Source of the DNA: Bacteroidota bacterium
Lineage (GTDB): Bacteria > Bacteroidota > Ignavibacteria > Ignavibacteriales > Melioribacteraceae
Assembly (NCBI GenBank): GCA_018818065.1
Contig: JAHISV010000007.1
Location: forward strand, 186,001-250,000
Direction: 5' to 3'
Length of the DNA stretch: 64,000 nt
Positions 7,386-17,007 of the stretch are shown here, in pieces; position 1 is the stretch's first letter; each line of letters starts with the position of its first letter. The translations under genes and the position numbers were made by a program. The notes beneath the pieces are model-generated. The model was not told where the DNA came from and searched no databases. It saw nothing but the letters and a program-made list of their open reading frames with translations.

Positions 7386-10007
7386 TTATGGCAATGAACC
7401 AACCATCTCCTTAAACTTTTGATCTGTTATTAAATTTTTAAGCCCAAGTGTCTTACGTACTTTGTTTATTGCAAATCCGTTTTTTAGTGCTTTCATTATC
7501 CAAATCAATGCCTTATCTCTATCATGCATCCACTCTTCGTAGATTTGACCTATCAAAAATTGCAAGTAAACATCAGCAGGATTTGATTGAACTAAAATTG
7601 TCAAAATCGAATCTGTCTTTGAAAGATTTCCTGCCATCCCATAATAGGTGGCAAGACTTCCTAAGGTATTAAGATCATTCGGGTTAACACCCAATTTTAA
7701 TTCGGCTAAGGATATAGCTTGATTGTTTGCGTAATTAATTTTTTTCTTTTGTCGTTTTGTCCAATAGTAAGATGATGCTAGATAACCCCAAATTCGATAG
7801 TCCCCATCATTTAATTCTAAAATTCTTTCATAAGTCTGGGACGCTTCCTCATAATTCCCATCCTGAAAATACATGGAAGCAAGATTTGAATAGGTTCTGT
7901 AATCTGTTTCTATTGACAATGCTTTTTCATAGAACCTAATTGCTTCTTTTGATTCATCCAAATACGCAAACATACTTGCAGTATTTTTGTAACCCAAAGC
8001 ACTATTGGGAATCAAGTCAATTACTTTTGCAAACTGATTTACGGCTTTATCGTACTTGCCCTCCCTGAAGTAAAAGACACCAAGAGAATTGTAGACTATC
8101 CATAAATCTGGTCTAATCGCAATAGCTTTTTGATATGATTTTTCTGCTTCATCATTTTTTTTAAGATAAAAAAAAGTTAAAGCCTTCTCCTGATATGCCT
8201 CCCAATTCGTTGGATCCAATTCAAGAGCCTTTTGGAGCTCAGATAATGCAAATTCATTTTGCCCCTGTAAATTGAATAACTTAGCCATTATTATCTTCGC
8301 TTGTATTAACGTTTCATCAGAAGTCATAGCTTGCTTACAAGATTGGATTGCTTTATTGATGTCACCAGTTTCTCTACTTTTGTCATAAGAAATTTGATAA
8401 GCATCCGCTAAGCCAGCATGAGCTAAAGCGAAGGTTGAGTCGAGACCTACTGCCCTTTCAAGCAATTCAATAGCTGAGTTAATATTCTCTGCTATCTCGT
8501 AATTTGTTAGATAACCCCTCGCCTTTACATACAACTCATAAGCCTCTGGGTCAGTTGTTCCACCCTTCTTCATCTTCTCAAGACTCTCAGGTTTTAGTTC
8601 AAGGTTAAGCATCTCAGCTACTTTAATAATCGCTTCATCCTGCAGATAAGAAACAGTCGTCAACTGATCATCAATCATTCGGGAGTCGATTTGTTCTTTG
8701 GTTTCAGCATCTATCAGGTTTATGGTAACGCGGTAACCTTTTTGCAGTGCCTGCACACTTCCTTCAATAATCAGATTAGCGGCGTACTTATTATATGCAT
8801 CTTCGGGGGTTGTAATTTTGTTGCGTCTAATCTCTCCTGCTGGTACAACCCATAGCTTGCCATAGAACTGTTCGAGTTGTGAGAGTTTGCTTGTAAGTGT
8901 TTCCACTAACCCAGCGCCAAATGCCTGGACTGATGAATCATCACCAAAAGTAGTAAAAGGTAAAATTGCTATGTGTTTTTCATCTGGCGTCATGTTCACA
9001 CCAGCAAACTTGAGTAATTCATCCCCCTTAAATATTGCTAGTACAAGGAGAGCTAAGACCAATAAGCTGGTTATTGTAATGTTTCTTTTTCTATGGATCG
9101 GAAGAGAATAAATAACTGTCTTCTGCTGGTCTTCCAAAACATTATCGGAAGCTCTAACTCCGGCAGATGTTTGCGCGATAGAAGATACGCGAATAGGTGT
9201 TCCATCCCGAAGGCTCTTCAGATTAATTAGCAAATCACCGGCATTCGGATACCTGTCATCAGGATTTTTAGCAAGACATTTTTTTATTGCCTCAAACAAG
9301 TTTTTATATTTTTCGTCATCCTCTTCAATCTCTTTTGGCTCGGTGTTGAGAATAGAGTAGATAACAGCCTGCTCATATTTTCCCTTAAAGGGCATAGACC
9401 CGGTGAGCATCTCATACATCATTACACCAAGAGACCATATATCGCTGCGGTGGTCGACTTCCTCGCCGCGTGTCTGTTCAGGCGACATGTAATTTATTGT
9501 GCCAACCGTGCTGCCCATTTGGGTAAGGTTCATTTGTCCGGATTGTTTGGCCAGACCAAAATCCATTACCTTTATAAGCCCGGACTCTGTTAACATAATA
9601 TTGGCACTCTTAATATCCCGGTGAACAATTCCCTTATCATGCGCCGCCTTAAGACCTTCAGCAATCTGAATGGAATAATTTATCACTTCATCAGTTGTAA
9701 GAGATTCCTGAGCTAATTTTTTAGCCAGCTCAACACCCTCAATAAATTCCATAACAATAAAGGTTTCGTCGCCAACTTCTTCGGTAGCGTGTATTGTTGT
9801 AATGTTTGGGTGATTAAGAGCTGCGGCGGCTTGCGCCTCGATTACAAAGCGTTTGCGCATCTCAGGATTAAACGCGAGTTGCGGTGGAAGAAATTTTAAG
9901 GCAACCTGCCGGTTCAGTTTTTTATCGAGTGCCTTATAAACCACGCCCATACCACCGGCACCCAGCTTTTCCAGAATTTCGTAGTGTTTGAAGTTTTTGC
10001 CTATCAT
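7386..10007 (-). CDS. Membrane Ser/Thr protein kinase with TPR repeats
   Basis: 873 residues. The N-terminal Hanks-type kinase (about 8-270) has the glycine loop LGAGGMGVVYKA, Lys38 in VALKF, catalytic Asp131 in HRDIKSANIM, and Asp149 in DFGLAKQ, so it should be active. One membrane segment follows near 310-330. The part outside begins with a TolB/FlgO-like domain (IAILPFTTFGDDSS, then GLVETLTSKLS, about 345-450). It ends with about ten TPR units up to residue 830. Proteins of this shape sense or scaffold outside the membrane and phosphorylate inside. The gene starts 1 base after the stop of a GAF-PP2C phosphatase gene, and the two are surely co-transcribed. Confidence 0.93.
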   Translation of the reverse strand: MIGKNFKHYEILEKLGAGGMGVVYKALDKKLNRQVALKFLPPQLAFNPEMRKRFVIEAQAAAALNHPNITTIHATEEVGDETFIVMEFIEGVELAKKLAQESLTTDEVINYSIQIAEGLKAAHDKGIVHRDIKSANIMLTESGLIKVMDFGLAKQSGQMNLTQMGSTVGTINYMSPEQTRGEEVDHRSDIWSLGVMMYEMLTGSMPFKGKYEQAVIYSILNTEPKEIEEDDEKYKNLFEAIKKCLAKNPDDRYPNAGDLLINLKSLRDGTPIRVSSIAQTSAGVRASDNVLEDQQKTVIYSLPIHRKRNITITSLLVLALLVLAIFKGDELLKFAGVNMTPDEKHIAILPFTTFGDDSSVQAFGAGLVETLTSKLSQLEQFYGKLWVVPAGEIRRNKITTPEDAYNKYAANLIIEGSVQALQKGYRVTINLIDAETKEQIDSRMIDDQLTTVSYLQDEAIIKVAEMLNLELKPESLEKMKKGGTTDPEAYELYVKARGYLTNYEIAENINSAIELLERAVGLDSTFALAHAGLADAYQISYDKSRETGDINKAIQSCKQAMTSDETLIQAKIIMAKLFNLQGQNEFALSELQKALELDPTNWEAYQEKALTFFYLKKNDEAEKSYQKAIAIRPDLWIVYNSLGVFYFREGKYDKAVNQFAKVIDLIPNSALGYKNTASMFAYLDESKEAIRFYEKALSIETDYRTYSNLASMYFQDGNYEEASQTYERILELNDGDYRIWGYLASSYYWTKRQKKKINYANNQAISLAELKLGVNPNDLNTLGSLATYYGMAGNLSKTDSILTILVQSNPADVYLQFLIGQIYEEWMHDRDKALIWIMKALKNGFAINKVRKTLGLKNLITDQKFKEMVGSLP

Positions 10008-10008
10008 T

Positions 10009-11310
10009 CTAACCGCGTTTAATTATTGTAAGAGTTTTATCGTCAAGCTGTGTTCCGCCCAGTGTATAGTTATCAAGCTCTGAAAATATCACACTTATCA
10101 TTTTAGCAGCTGAGAGAGAAATGTTTTGAGAAATTATATCAGCCAGTCGAAAGTCACCAAACTGCTGCTCGTTGGCATTCTCCGCCTCAATGATTCCATC
10201 AGAGTAAATTATTAGGGTATCACCAATTCTAAGATTTATGGTTTTTTCTGTGTAGTCATATTCGGGTTGAATTCCCAAAACGATATCTTCTGTTTCCAGT
10301 TTTGCAATTTCGTATTTGTCTGAAATTATAATCGGGTTTTCGTGTCCAGCTGAGGAATAAGTCAGGTCCCCACTAACCTGATCAAGAATACCAAGAAATA
10401 ATGTGGCGAATTTATCCGACTCAATACTGTTAAAAAGAAACTTGTTAGATTCAGTTAAACAGTTACCACAACTGCCAGTAAGCAATATTTGAGTCCGCAA
10501 AATTGCCATAAGGTTAGCCATAATAAGTGCCGCCGGCACACCTTTACCGGAAACATCACCAAGACAAAAAGCGAGTTTATTCCCCGGCAAAGGAATAAAA
10601 TCATAAAAGTCACCACCAACATCCTTGGCAGAGATATTAATACTTGCTATGTCGTATCCCTCAATTTGCGGCAGACTTTTCGGTAATAATTTTTGCTGAA
10701 TATCTTTAGCCAGATCCATTTCTTCTTTCAGTTTATGGAGCGTCTTCTCTTCATTGTATAACCTTGCATTTTCAATAACCTGTGCTGATTGTGTCGCGCA
10801 AATAGAAAGCAAACGTTTGTCAGTTTCGCCAAAACCTTCATCGCCGATTTTATTAAAGACGGAAATCATTCCAATCATTTTTCCCTTAACAAACATTGGC
10901 ACACAAAGAAGCGAACGGATTGGTGAATCTTTCATAGCTGAGATATCGAAAAGATCTGTCTTTTCAAAATCATTGACAAGTATTGAAGTTTTGTTGTGAA
11001 GTATGTGACCCATCAACTGGTCATCCAGCCGGAACGGAAGTGAATCAATCAGGCTGTTCTTCTTGCGTATCATTGTTTCGAAAGGTCTATCTTCCTCGGG
11101 TTGCGTTAATAACATTACAACCCCCTCTTCAACATTAAGGTGCTTTACACACTTCTGTATTATGAGGCTTTCAATCTGCTCGATTGATTGAGTAGATGAA
11201 ATTGCTGTTGCAATGTCATTAAGAATAGATAATTCATCGACAGTATTTTGTAGCTCCTGATTCTCGTCTTTAAGGTTATTAATGATTTTTTCAAAATCTT
11301 TTTCGCCCAT
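10009..11310 (-). CDS. GAF domain PP2C-type phosphatase (RsbU/SpoIIE family)
   Basis: 433 residues. An N-terminal coiled coil (about 5-30) is followed by a GAF sensor domain (about 35-190), a linker helix, and a SpoIIE-type PP2C domain (about 210-430). The metal-binding motifs are all there: VGGDFYDF, GDVSGKGVPAALIM and YSDGIIEAEN. Enzymes of this group dephosphorylate the Ser or Thr of STAS-domain anti-sigma antagonists and so switch on a stress sigma factor or another partner. A STAS protein is encoded next to it (11435-12211) and a Ser/Thr kinase directly downstream, which fits a local phosphorylation switch. The true target is inferred. Confidence 0.92.
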   Translation of the reverse strand: MGEKDFEKIINNLKDENQELQNTVDELSILNDIATAISSTQSIEQIESLIIQKCVKHLNVEEGVVMLLTQPEEDRPFETMIRKKNSLIDSLPFRLDDQLMGHILHNKTSILVNDFEKTDLFDISAMKDSPIRSLLCVPMFVKGKMIGMISVFNKIGDEGFGETDKRLLSICATQSAQVIENARLYNEEKTLHKLKEEMDLAKDIQQKLLPKSLPQIEGYDIASINISAKDVGGDFYDFIPLPGNKLAFCLGDVSGKGVPAALIMANLMAILRTQILLTGSCGNCLTESNKFLFNSIESDKFATLFLGILDQVSGDLTYSSAGHENPIIISDKYEIAKLETEDIVLGIQPEYDYTEKTINLRIGDTLIIYSDGIIEAENANEQQFGDFRLADIISQNISLSAAKMISVIFSELDNYTLGGTQLDDKTLTIIKRG

Positions 11311-11434
11311 GGCAATATTTCTCTTTCTCTACAAACAGATAATATTCACTTCACTGATCATAGAAGATTAGTTGAAAAATTAGTACGTATGTTGGATCGC
11401 CCTAAGTAGGAGTGATATCTAATGAATAGTTAGT

Positions 11435-12211
11435 TTACCTGAAAAAACTATTCATTGCTTCGTCTGCATTGTTATATATTGAAAAAACTTTGTCCATTCT
11501 CGTAACCATAAAAAGCCAGGTTTTAACCTTATCGTTGGTAACCAATCTAAGGTCCCCTCCACGGGATGTAACCTTTCTTAAAGATGCTACAAGAGTACCC
11601 AGGAAAGTTGAGTCCAGTATTCTGCACTGTTGAAGGTCTATTAATAATTTTGTGGAGCCTTTTTCAATTATTTCATTAAGATATTCCCTGAATGCCGCGG
11701 AGTGTTTTATATTGCATCGGTAAAGATTTACGGATACAACAATAATACCATTGATCTCTTTTTCAGAAAGGACGTTTTGGATTGGACCGATATAAGAGTA
11801 AGGTTGAACATGATCCGTTTTTACGGCAATAGATTTTTCGCGAATTACATTTATAGGATTTTGCGAGTTTTTGTTCGGTGAGAACCCGATTTCGATTAGT
11901 TCAGAATCATCAATCGATTGAGCATCTTGAGTACGAATAGTTTTATTAAGTAATTCATCCAATCCAAAATACTCATCCTCAATAAAGACTTTGGTGGAAT
12001 TATTGCCAATAACTTTTACAGAACCCTTTACCACAAGATATAGGGAGTGAGCTTCTTCATCCCGCCTGTAAACCATGTCACCCTTACTAGCAAAACGACG
12101 CTTGCCTGTCAGGTTCTCTAAGGTTTCCAGCTCTGTAATCTTCTCTTCTATTTTCTCCATTTCTTCCGCATAAAAACTAGGTAGAATATGATGAATGTAT
12201 TGTCCTCGCAT
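11435..12211 (-). CDS. cNMP-like domain fused to a STAS domain (anti-sigma antagonist type)
   Basis: 258 residues. An N-terminal helix is followed by a cyclic-nucleotide-binding-like barrel (about 40-110, with YLVVKGSVKVIG). Its phosphate-binding cassette reads FGLDELLNKTIRTQDAQS and lacks the usual FGE and Arg-Ala-Ser pattern, so it probably does not bind cAMP in the normal way. The C-terminal STAS domain (about 155-258) has the phosphorylation segment LDSTFLGTLV with Ser201 and Thr202 at the expected place and a hydrophobic end IYNNADEAM. It lies upstream of the phosphatase gene with a 124-bp gap. It is the likely phosphatase substrate in a partner switch. No RsbW-type kinase gene is next to it. 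Confidence 0.85.
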   Translation of the reverse strand: MRGQYIHHILPSFYAEEMEKIEEKITELETLENLTGKRRFASKGDMVYRRDEEAHSLYLVVKGSVKVIGNNSTKVFIEDEYFGLDELLNKTIRTQDAQSIDDSELIEIGFSPNKNSQNPINVIREKSIAVKTDHVQPYSYIGPIQNVLSEKEINGIIVVSVNLYRCNIKHSAAFREYLNEIIEKGSTKLLIDLQQCRILDSTFLGTLVASLRKVTSRGGDLRLVTNDKVKTWLFMVTRMDKVFSIYNNADEAMNSFFR

Positions 12212-12330
12212 TAATTTAATCGGTAACTACGTTTATAACATAATTTAATGGGCTTTCAATGTCAAGGAAATCCATTAATCCAAACTTAGTAAAGCTGCGC
12301 CCGTAATAACCGATATAGAACAACTTCTAA

Positions 12331-12356
12331 ATAGAGAAGTGCGGAACCTTCTCTAT
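12331..12356 (-). terminator. Possible terminator of the Kelch protein gene
   Basis: A 9-bp stem (ATAGAGAAG with CTTCTCTAT) 37 bases after the Kelch gene stop. The following T run is short, so termination may be weak or factor-aided. Confidence 0.4.
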
Positions 12357-12393
12357 CAATGGTCAACAAATCATCATGAAGCTTCCATCCTTA

Positions 12394-13743
12394 TCATTTT
12401 AGCAGGATAAATTTTCTAACAGCTCTGTTCTCCTTAGTCCTTAGACAATAGAAATAAACACCGCTATCTAATTTTTCCGCATTGTAAAAAACTTCGTGCT
12501 TTCCACTCTGCCTGAATCCCTTATCAATTACTTCAACTTCTCTGCCTAGTAAATCGTAAACAGTAAGAATAATTTCACCGGCATTGGCAAGATAATAATT
12601 TATTGTAGTACTCGGATTAAAAGGATTTGGATAATTTTGTTCAAGTGAAAATCTGGTAGGGATTTCATCATTTTCATTTATCCCGGTAGGATTTACATTA
12701 AAAACATAGACCAGATCATTTAAGGTGCTATCGGCTTTCATCCCACCATAAACTTTTACTCTTTGGTTGACAGAATCGAAATAAGCAGTTGCGCTGAATA
12801 ATCCAAGAGGTAAATCTGCTTTTTGAGACCAGGTTTCAGTGTCATAATCAAAAAACCATGTTTCTTTCGAGGCTTCAAAACCTTCAGTTTTATATAACGC
12901 GTTTGTAAAATAGCCCCAACCGCCAATCTTCAGGATTCCATTCGCCAACTCAACCGTTGCTGCTAAAGGAGAGAATACAGGAGTATCGCCACTCGCGGCT
13001 GTTGTTATCCATCCACGTGTTGAAGTGTTAAGCTTAAACATGCTCGTTCCACCAAGAAATATTTCGGGGATAAAAATGTGTCCGTTGTGAAAGAATAATC
13101 CCTGTCCCCAAACTTCATGAGGGCAATTATTAGGAAGTTGAGTAAATCCAATCTCGTTTATTTTCCTCAGGTATTTAAATGAATTTGTACCGGAAGAAAA
13201 TGACCAGACATCATTAAGAAAATGGGCGTCACCAATCTGTCCACCCAAAATTATGGTCTCGCTCTCAGGTGTATTGATTACACTCGCATGCCAACGCGGC
13301 AAGGGTAATTGTCCTGTTACAACTTCTTCGGTCCATGCGTTTGCAGCCGGGTCATAACTCCAAAGATCATTCATCAACTGATGATTCTCTCCCAGACCCC
13401 CAAATACATACATTTTATCATCAGTCTCTAGCCACGCCGCATGATCTTTTCTTTCAGGAGGTACGCTGCCATTAATAACAACTTCGTTCCATTCATTATC
13501 CTGAAAAACATGAAGATCATTGAACAGATCTGCGTTTTCATCTTCGCCGCCAAACATCATAACCCGACCATCCGATAATTGAACCATACTGTGTCCAGCA
13601 CGCTGAGGAGCATTTTCTTCGGTAGGAGCCCATGTTTCAGTTCCGGTTTGGGCTTGAATACTAATATTAAATAGTACTACAGAAATTAGAAAAAGCATAA
13701 ACGAATGAAGATTTCCACAGCGGAAATTCGGAAGTGATATCAT
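12394..13743 (-). CDS. Secreted Kelch-repeat protein with type IX-style C-terminal sorting domain
   Basis: 449 residues. The start carries a signal peptide of about 31 residues ending near ISIQAQ. Kelch units follow from about 35 to 350; several keep the GG-(x)n-W/Y pattern, for example MFGGEDENADLFNDL, YVFGGLGENHQLMNDLW and KVYGGMKADSTLNDLV, enough for a six- or seven-bladed propeller. The last 90 residues hold FSLEQNYPNPFNPST, then a beta sandwich and a final RKFILLK, which is the Por-type sorting domain used by type IX secretion in Bacteroidota and Ignavibacteria. The protein is likely released or surface-bound and may bind sugar or protein. It stands alone with a good ribosome site (AGAGGTG). 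Confidence 0.9.
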   Translation of the reverse strand: MISLPNFRCGNLHSFMLFLISVVLFNISIQAQTGTETWAPTEENAPQRAGHSMVQLSDGRVMMFGGEDENADLFNDLHVFQDNEWNEVVINGSVPPERKDHAAWLETDDKMYVFGGLGENHQLMNDLWSYDPAANAWTEEVVTGQLPLPRWHASVINTPESETIILGGQIGDAHFLNDVWSFSSGTNSFKYLRKINEIGFTQLPNNCPHEVWGQGLFFHNGHIFIPEIFLGGTSMFKLNTSTRGWITTAASGDTPVFSPLAATVELANGILKIGGWGYFTNALYKTEGFEASKETWFFDYDTETWSQKADLPLGLFSATAYFDSVNQRVKVYGGMKADSTLNDLVYVFNVNPTGINENDEIPTRFSLEQNYPNPFNPSTTINYYLANAGEIILTVYDLLGREVEVIDKGFRQSGKHEVFYNAEKLDSGVYFYCLRTKENRAVRKFILLK

Positions 13744-13940
13744 AATACACCTCTTTGCTATTTATATATTGAGTTTCAAAAATCGGAAGAGTATTTTTTT
13801 TGTCACCAAACAGTTACTAAAATACCCCATTTTTTCAAAAATGAAATACTTTATTATTGTAAAACAATTTTTGTGCTTTGAGTCAAATTCCAGGTTTTGA
13901 TCTGAAATGGAGATGAAAAAAAGAATGAATATCAAACAAA

Positions 13941-13964
13941 GGAACCGGCATAAAAACCGGTTCC
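13941..13964 (-). terminator. Terminator of the ABC efflux operon
   Basis: A perfect 8-bp GC-rich stem (GGAACCGG with CCGGTTCC) with an 8-base loop and a T-rich tail on the minus strand, 7 bases after the stop of the last permease gene. Confidence 0.75.
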
Positions 13965-13970
13965 TAAAAT

Positions 13971-15137
13971 TTATCCTCTTAAAGCGGTTACGATGTTAAC
14001 TGTTGCCGCTCTTACAGCCGGGAAGAATCCACCTAATATTCCCATAAGTAAGGCAAAGATAACAGATGAAGTTGCTACGCTTGCTGAAAAAACGAATGAG
14101 AATGAGAGCTCAGAAAACGACTGAAAGTTTAGTGTTGATATGGAGAAGAACTGAAGGAACATTGAGAAGAATAATCCAACTGCACAGCCAATCAGTGAAA
14201 TCAAAACAGATTCAATGAGGAAAGCAGAAAGAATACTTCGTCTGCTAAATCCTAAGGATCGCAAAGTACCTATTTCTATTGTTCTGTTGGCAACTGCCGA
14301 GTACATGGTTATTGTAGCACCAATAGTAGCTCCCAAACTGAAGATAACGGTAATAAATATTCCAAGGATGCTGATAAAACCTGAAAGGAATTGTGATTGC
14401 TCCTCGTAGTATTTCTGTTCCAGTTTCACTTCAAATTGCTGCAGTCTTCTGTCCGATTCAAATATTTTTTGAACCTTGTCAAAATTATTTAAATCATCAA
14501 GCTTAAATGTTACAGCTGAGGCACTGCTGCCACGGTTAAAAGCATCCAGCAGCTGGCGGGAATCGCCCAAAATCTCAGAATCAAAACCGCTGCCTCCGGC
14601 ATCAAAAGTGCCTACTATTTTCCATTCATCACCGGCAAACTTAATCTGGTCGCCAACATCAGAATTGAGGAATTTTTTATGAATCGCCCCACCAACAATT
14701 AACTCGCGAAGCGCCGGATTAAACATTCTGCCCGATGTAATCTTTATATTGGGTCTAAGATAAATGGCCTGCTCCCCAATGCCCCGGACTGTAATATTGC
14801 TCATACCGCCATCCTTAATTTTCAGGTTGATGATAACAACAACTTCATCGGAAAGTATGGGATCGCCCTTATCATTTTTTGCAATATGCGGAAGTGTTTT
14901 AATAATATTTTGGGTATCACCATCGATGATGCTCGAAATTTCACTCGTCGCTGATTTCCTCACCACTTTAACGTTTTCCGGAAGACCTGTTGCAACAAGT
15001 GTTTTCTTAACGCCATCAGCCATCATCAATACCGCAGAGAAAACAAGAACAACAAGTGCCACACCGAATATTGTAATCCCTGTGGTAAGTTTTCTCGTCT
15101 TAAAATTTTTAATAATATATTTAAATGGAATTTTCAT
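13971..15137 (-). CDS. ABC transporter permease, FtsX/MacB type
   Basis: 388 residues. One N-terminal membrane segment (GITIFGVALVVLVFSAVL), a periplasmic MacB-like domain of about 220 residues, and a C-terminal FtsX domain with three membrane segments and the TIEIGTLRSLGFSRRSIL motif. It is the last gene of an operon with a second permease 14 bases upstream, an ATPase and a membrane fusion protein. The two permeases probably form a heterodimer that works with the ATPase as a MacAB- or DevBCA-like exporter. The substrate cannot be read. A ribosome site GAGGGA lies just before the ATG. Confidence 0.9.
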   Translation of the reverse strand: MKIPFKYIIKNFKTRKLTTGITIFGVALVVLVFSAVLMMADGVKKTLVATGLPENVKVVRKSATSEISSIIDGDTQNIIKTLPHIAKNDKGDPILSDEVVVIINLKIKDGGMSNITVRGIGEQAIYLRPNIKITSGRMFNPALRELIVGGAIHKKFLNSDVGDQIKFAGDEWKIVGTFDAGGSGFDSEILGDSRQLLDAFNRGSSASAVTFKLDDLNNFDKVQKIFESDRRLQQFEVKLEQKYYEEQSQFLSGFISILGIFITVIFSLGATIGATITMYSAVANRTIEIGTLRSLGFSRRSILSAFLIESVLISLIGCAVGLFFSMFLQFFSISTLNFQSFSELSFSFVFSASVATSSVIFALLMGILGGFFPAVRAATVNIVTALRG

Positions 15138-15151
15138 TTTTAGTCCCTCAT

Positions 15152-16312
15152 TTAACCTACAAACCGGAAACCATCAACAATTTTGGTTGTCAATGCTCTC
15201 TGAATTGGGAATATGGCTGCAGCTACTCCAATAATTAATGCTGCCGAGATTGCCAGAATAAGCGTTATTGGTTCAACCTGAAATACCGGGAAAAAACCTT
15301 TAGGAATAACCTGGGCAAATCCGTTGATTATCGGATAAGTAAGGAAAATACCCAAGCCACCACCTAATGCTGAAATGAGTAACGACTCACCCAATATTAA
15401 GCCTGTGAGATGGAAGGCAGAGAATCCCAATGTTTTGAAAACAGCATATTCGCGTGTTCTTTCACGAGCCGACATAATCATGGTATTACCTAACACAAGC
15501 ATTATGATCCCTACAATAACAAACGACAAGATATTCATTGCGGTAATAATAGCCCCGGTAGAAGAAATGAATCCCTGGGTAAAGGCTCTTTCAGTCTCGG
15601 TTTTTGTTTCTGCCAGTGAATTTTTAAACAGGGCGTCAATCTTAGTTGAAATTTCTGCCGACTGTAAAGGATCCTCGACTTTTACAATATACCAACCAAC
15701 ATTTCCTTCGCGCCCCGGAGATTCAGCTTTCATCCGCTCATCAAGATAAGTCCAGTGGAAAAGCATTTGCGTGGCATCCGTATTTTCAAACTTAGGCTTG
15801 TAAATTCCACGAATAACAAACTCCCAGGTTCCGGGATAAATGTCCCCTTCAAGGGTAACTAAGTCACCAATTTTGAAATTATATTGTTTCGCAATACTCT
15901 CTCCAACAACGCAGGAATTTCTTTCCTTTTGGAAAGCAGCTTTCTCATCATCAGACAAAGAAAATTCAGGATATACTTCAAAAAAAGTTTCATCGTCTAC
16001 AGCCATCCTGGCAAAAAACTGACTTTTGTCTTTATATACTCCGCCAAACCAGGTTGCAAAACTCAGATTGGAAACTCCCGGAAGAGCAGCAATTTTTTCC
16101 TTGTAAGAATAAGGGAGAGGGAAAATAAATGAAATTGCCTGTCTGGTAATAAGTCTGTCTGCCGCGGCGGCGTCAACGCCAACGTTCCAGGCTGTATAAA
16201 CCGTACGTAATATACCAAAGGCAATAACAGCCACAGCTATACCAATAATTGTAAGTATGGTACGGAGCTTGTGCCTAAGTATATTTTTAAATATTAATTT
16301 AAATACTTTCAT
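15152..16312 (-). CDS. ABC transporter permease, FtsX/MacB type (second subunit)
   Basis: 386 residues with the same plan as its downstream neighbour: a first membrane segment (LRTILTIIGIAVAVIAFGIL), a large periplasmic part, and a C-terminal FtsX domain with SARERTREYAVFKTLGFS. The start codon overlaps the ATPase stop by 4 bases (ATGA), so translation is coupled and equal amounts are likely. Sequence identity to the other permease is low, which fits a heterodimer rather than a recent duplication. Confidence 0.9.
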   Translation of the reverse strand: MKVFKLIFKNILRHKLRTILTIIGIAVAVIAFGILRTVYTAWNVGVDAAAADRLITRQAISFIFPLPYSYKEKIAALPGVSNLSFATWFGGVYKDKSQFFARMAVDDETFFEVYPEFSLSDDEKAAFQKERNSCVVGESIAKQYNFKIGDLVTLEGDIYPGTWEFVIRGIYKPKFENTDATQMLFHWTYLDERMKAESPGREGNVGWYIVKVEDPLQSAEISTKIDALFKNSLAETKTETERAFTQGFISSTGAIITAMNILSFVIVGIIMLVLGNTMIMSARERTREYAVFKTLGFSAFHLTGLILGESLLISALGGGLGIFLTYPIINGFAQVIPKGFFPVFQVEPITLILAISAALIIGVAAAIFPIQRALTTKIVDGFRFVG

Positions 16313-16992
16313 GATGGCTCCACTACTAAGTCGCCTTTATCCAAATGTACAACTCTTGTGGCTCTTTCTGCCGCGTGCGGATCGTGTGTTACCATAACAA
16401 TTGTCTTCTTGAATTCTTTATTCAATCTTTCCATCAGCGTTAAAATTTCATCGGCAGAAGTTTTATCCAAATCGCCTGTGGGTTCATCAGCAACAAGAAT
16501 AACCGGATCAGTAACGATTGCTCTTGCAATAGCCACTCTTTGCTCCTGCCCGCCCGATAATTGTTTAGGATAGTGGTGGATGCGATCGCCAAGCCCGACA
16601 ATATTAAGCGCCATTTCAACATGCTTCTTTCTTTCAGACCTCGACAACTTTGTTAATAGAAGCGGCAGTTCAACATTTTCATAGGCTGTTAGTACGGGGA
16701 TCAGATTATAAAACTGAAAAACAAACCCGACATTTGATGAACGCCATTTGGCTAATAGTGATTCGCCGAGTTTTCCAATATCAGTTCCGTTTACTAAAAC
16801 ATCACCGCTGCTTGGTTTATCAATCCCGGCAATTAGGTTAAGCAAAGTAGTTTTGCCGGAGCCTGAAGGTCCCATCAGGGTAAGGAATTCACCCTCTTCC
16901 ACTTCCAAATCAATATCCTGCAAAACGGGAATTTCAATTTTATTCCGCCAGTAAGATTTAGCTAAATTTTTCACCTGAATAATTACAGACAT
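16309..16992 (-). CDS. ABC transporter ATP-binding protein, MacB/LolD type
   Basis: 227 residues, a free-standing nucleotide-binding domain. Walker A is GPSGSGKTTLLN, the Q loop lies in FVFQFYNLIPVLT, the signature is LSGGQEQRVAIARA, and Walker B is VILVADEPTGDLD, with His in MVTHDPH. The PTGDLD form and the size place it in the MacB/LolD/FtsE branch that powers FtsX-type permeases. It sits between the membrane fusion gene (15-base gap) and the first permease (4-base overlap). Confidence 0.95.
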   Translation of the reverse strand: MSVIIQVKNLAKSYWRNKIEIPVLQDIDLEVEEGEFLTLMGPSGSGKTTLLNLIAGIDKPSSGDVLVNGTDIGKLGESLLAKWRSSNVGFVFQFYNLIPVLTAYENVELPLLLTKLSRSERKKHVEMALNIVGLGDRIHHYPKQLSGGQEQRVAIARAIVTDPVILVADEPTGDLDKTSADEILTLMERLNKEFKKTIVMVTHDPHAAERATRVVHLDKGDLVVEPS

Positions 16993-17007
16993 TAATGACT
17001 CCTCAGT

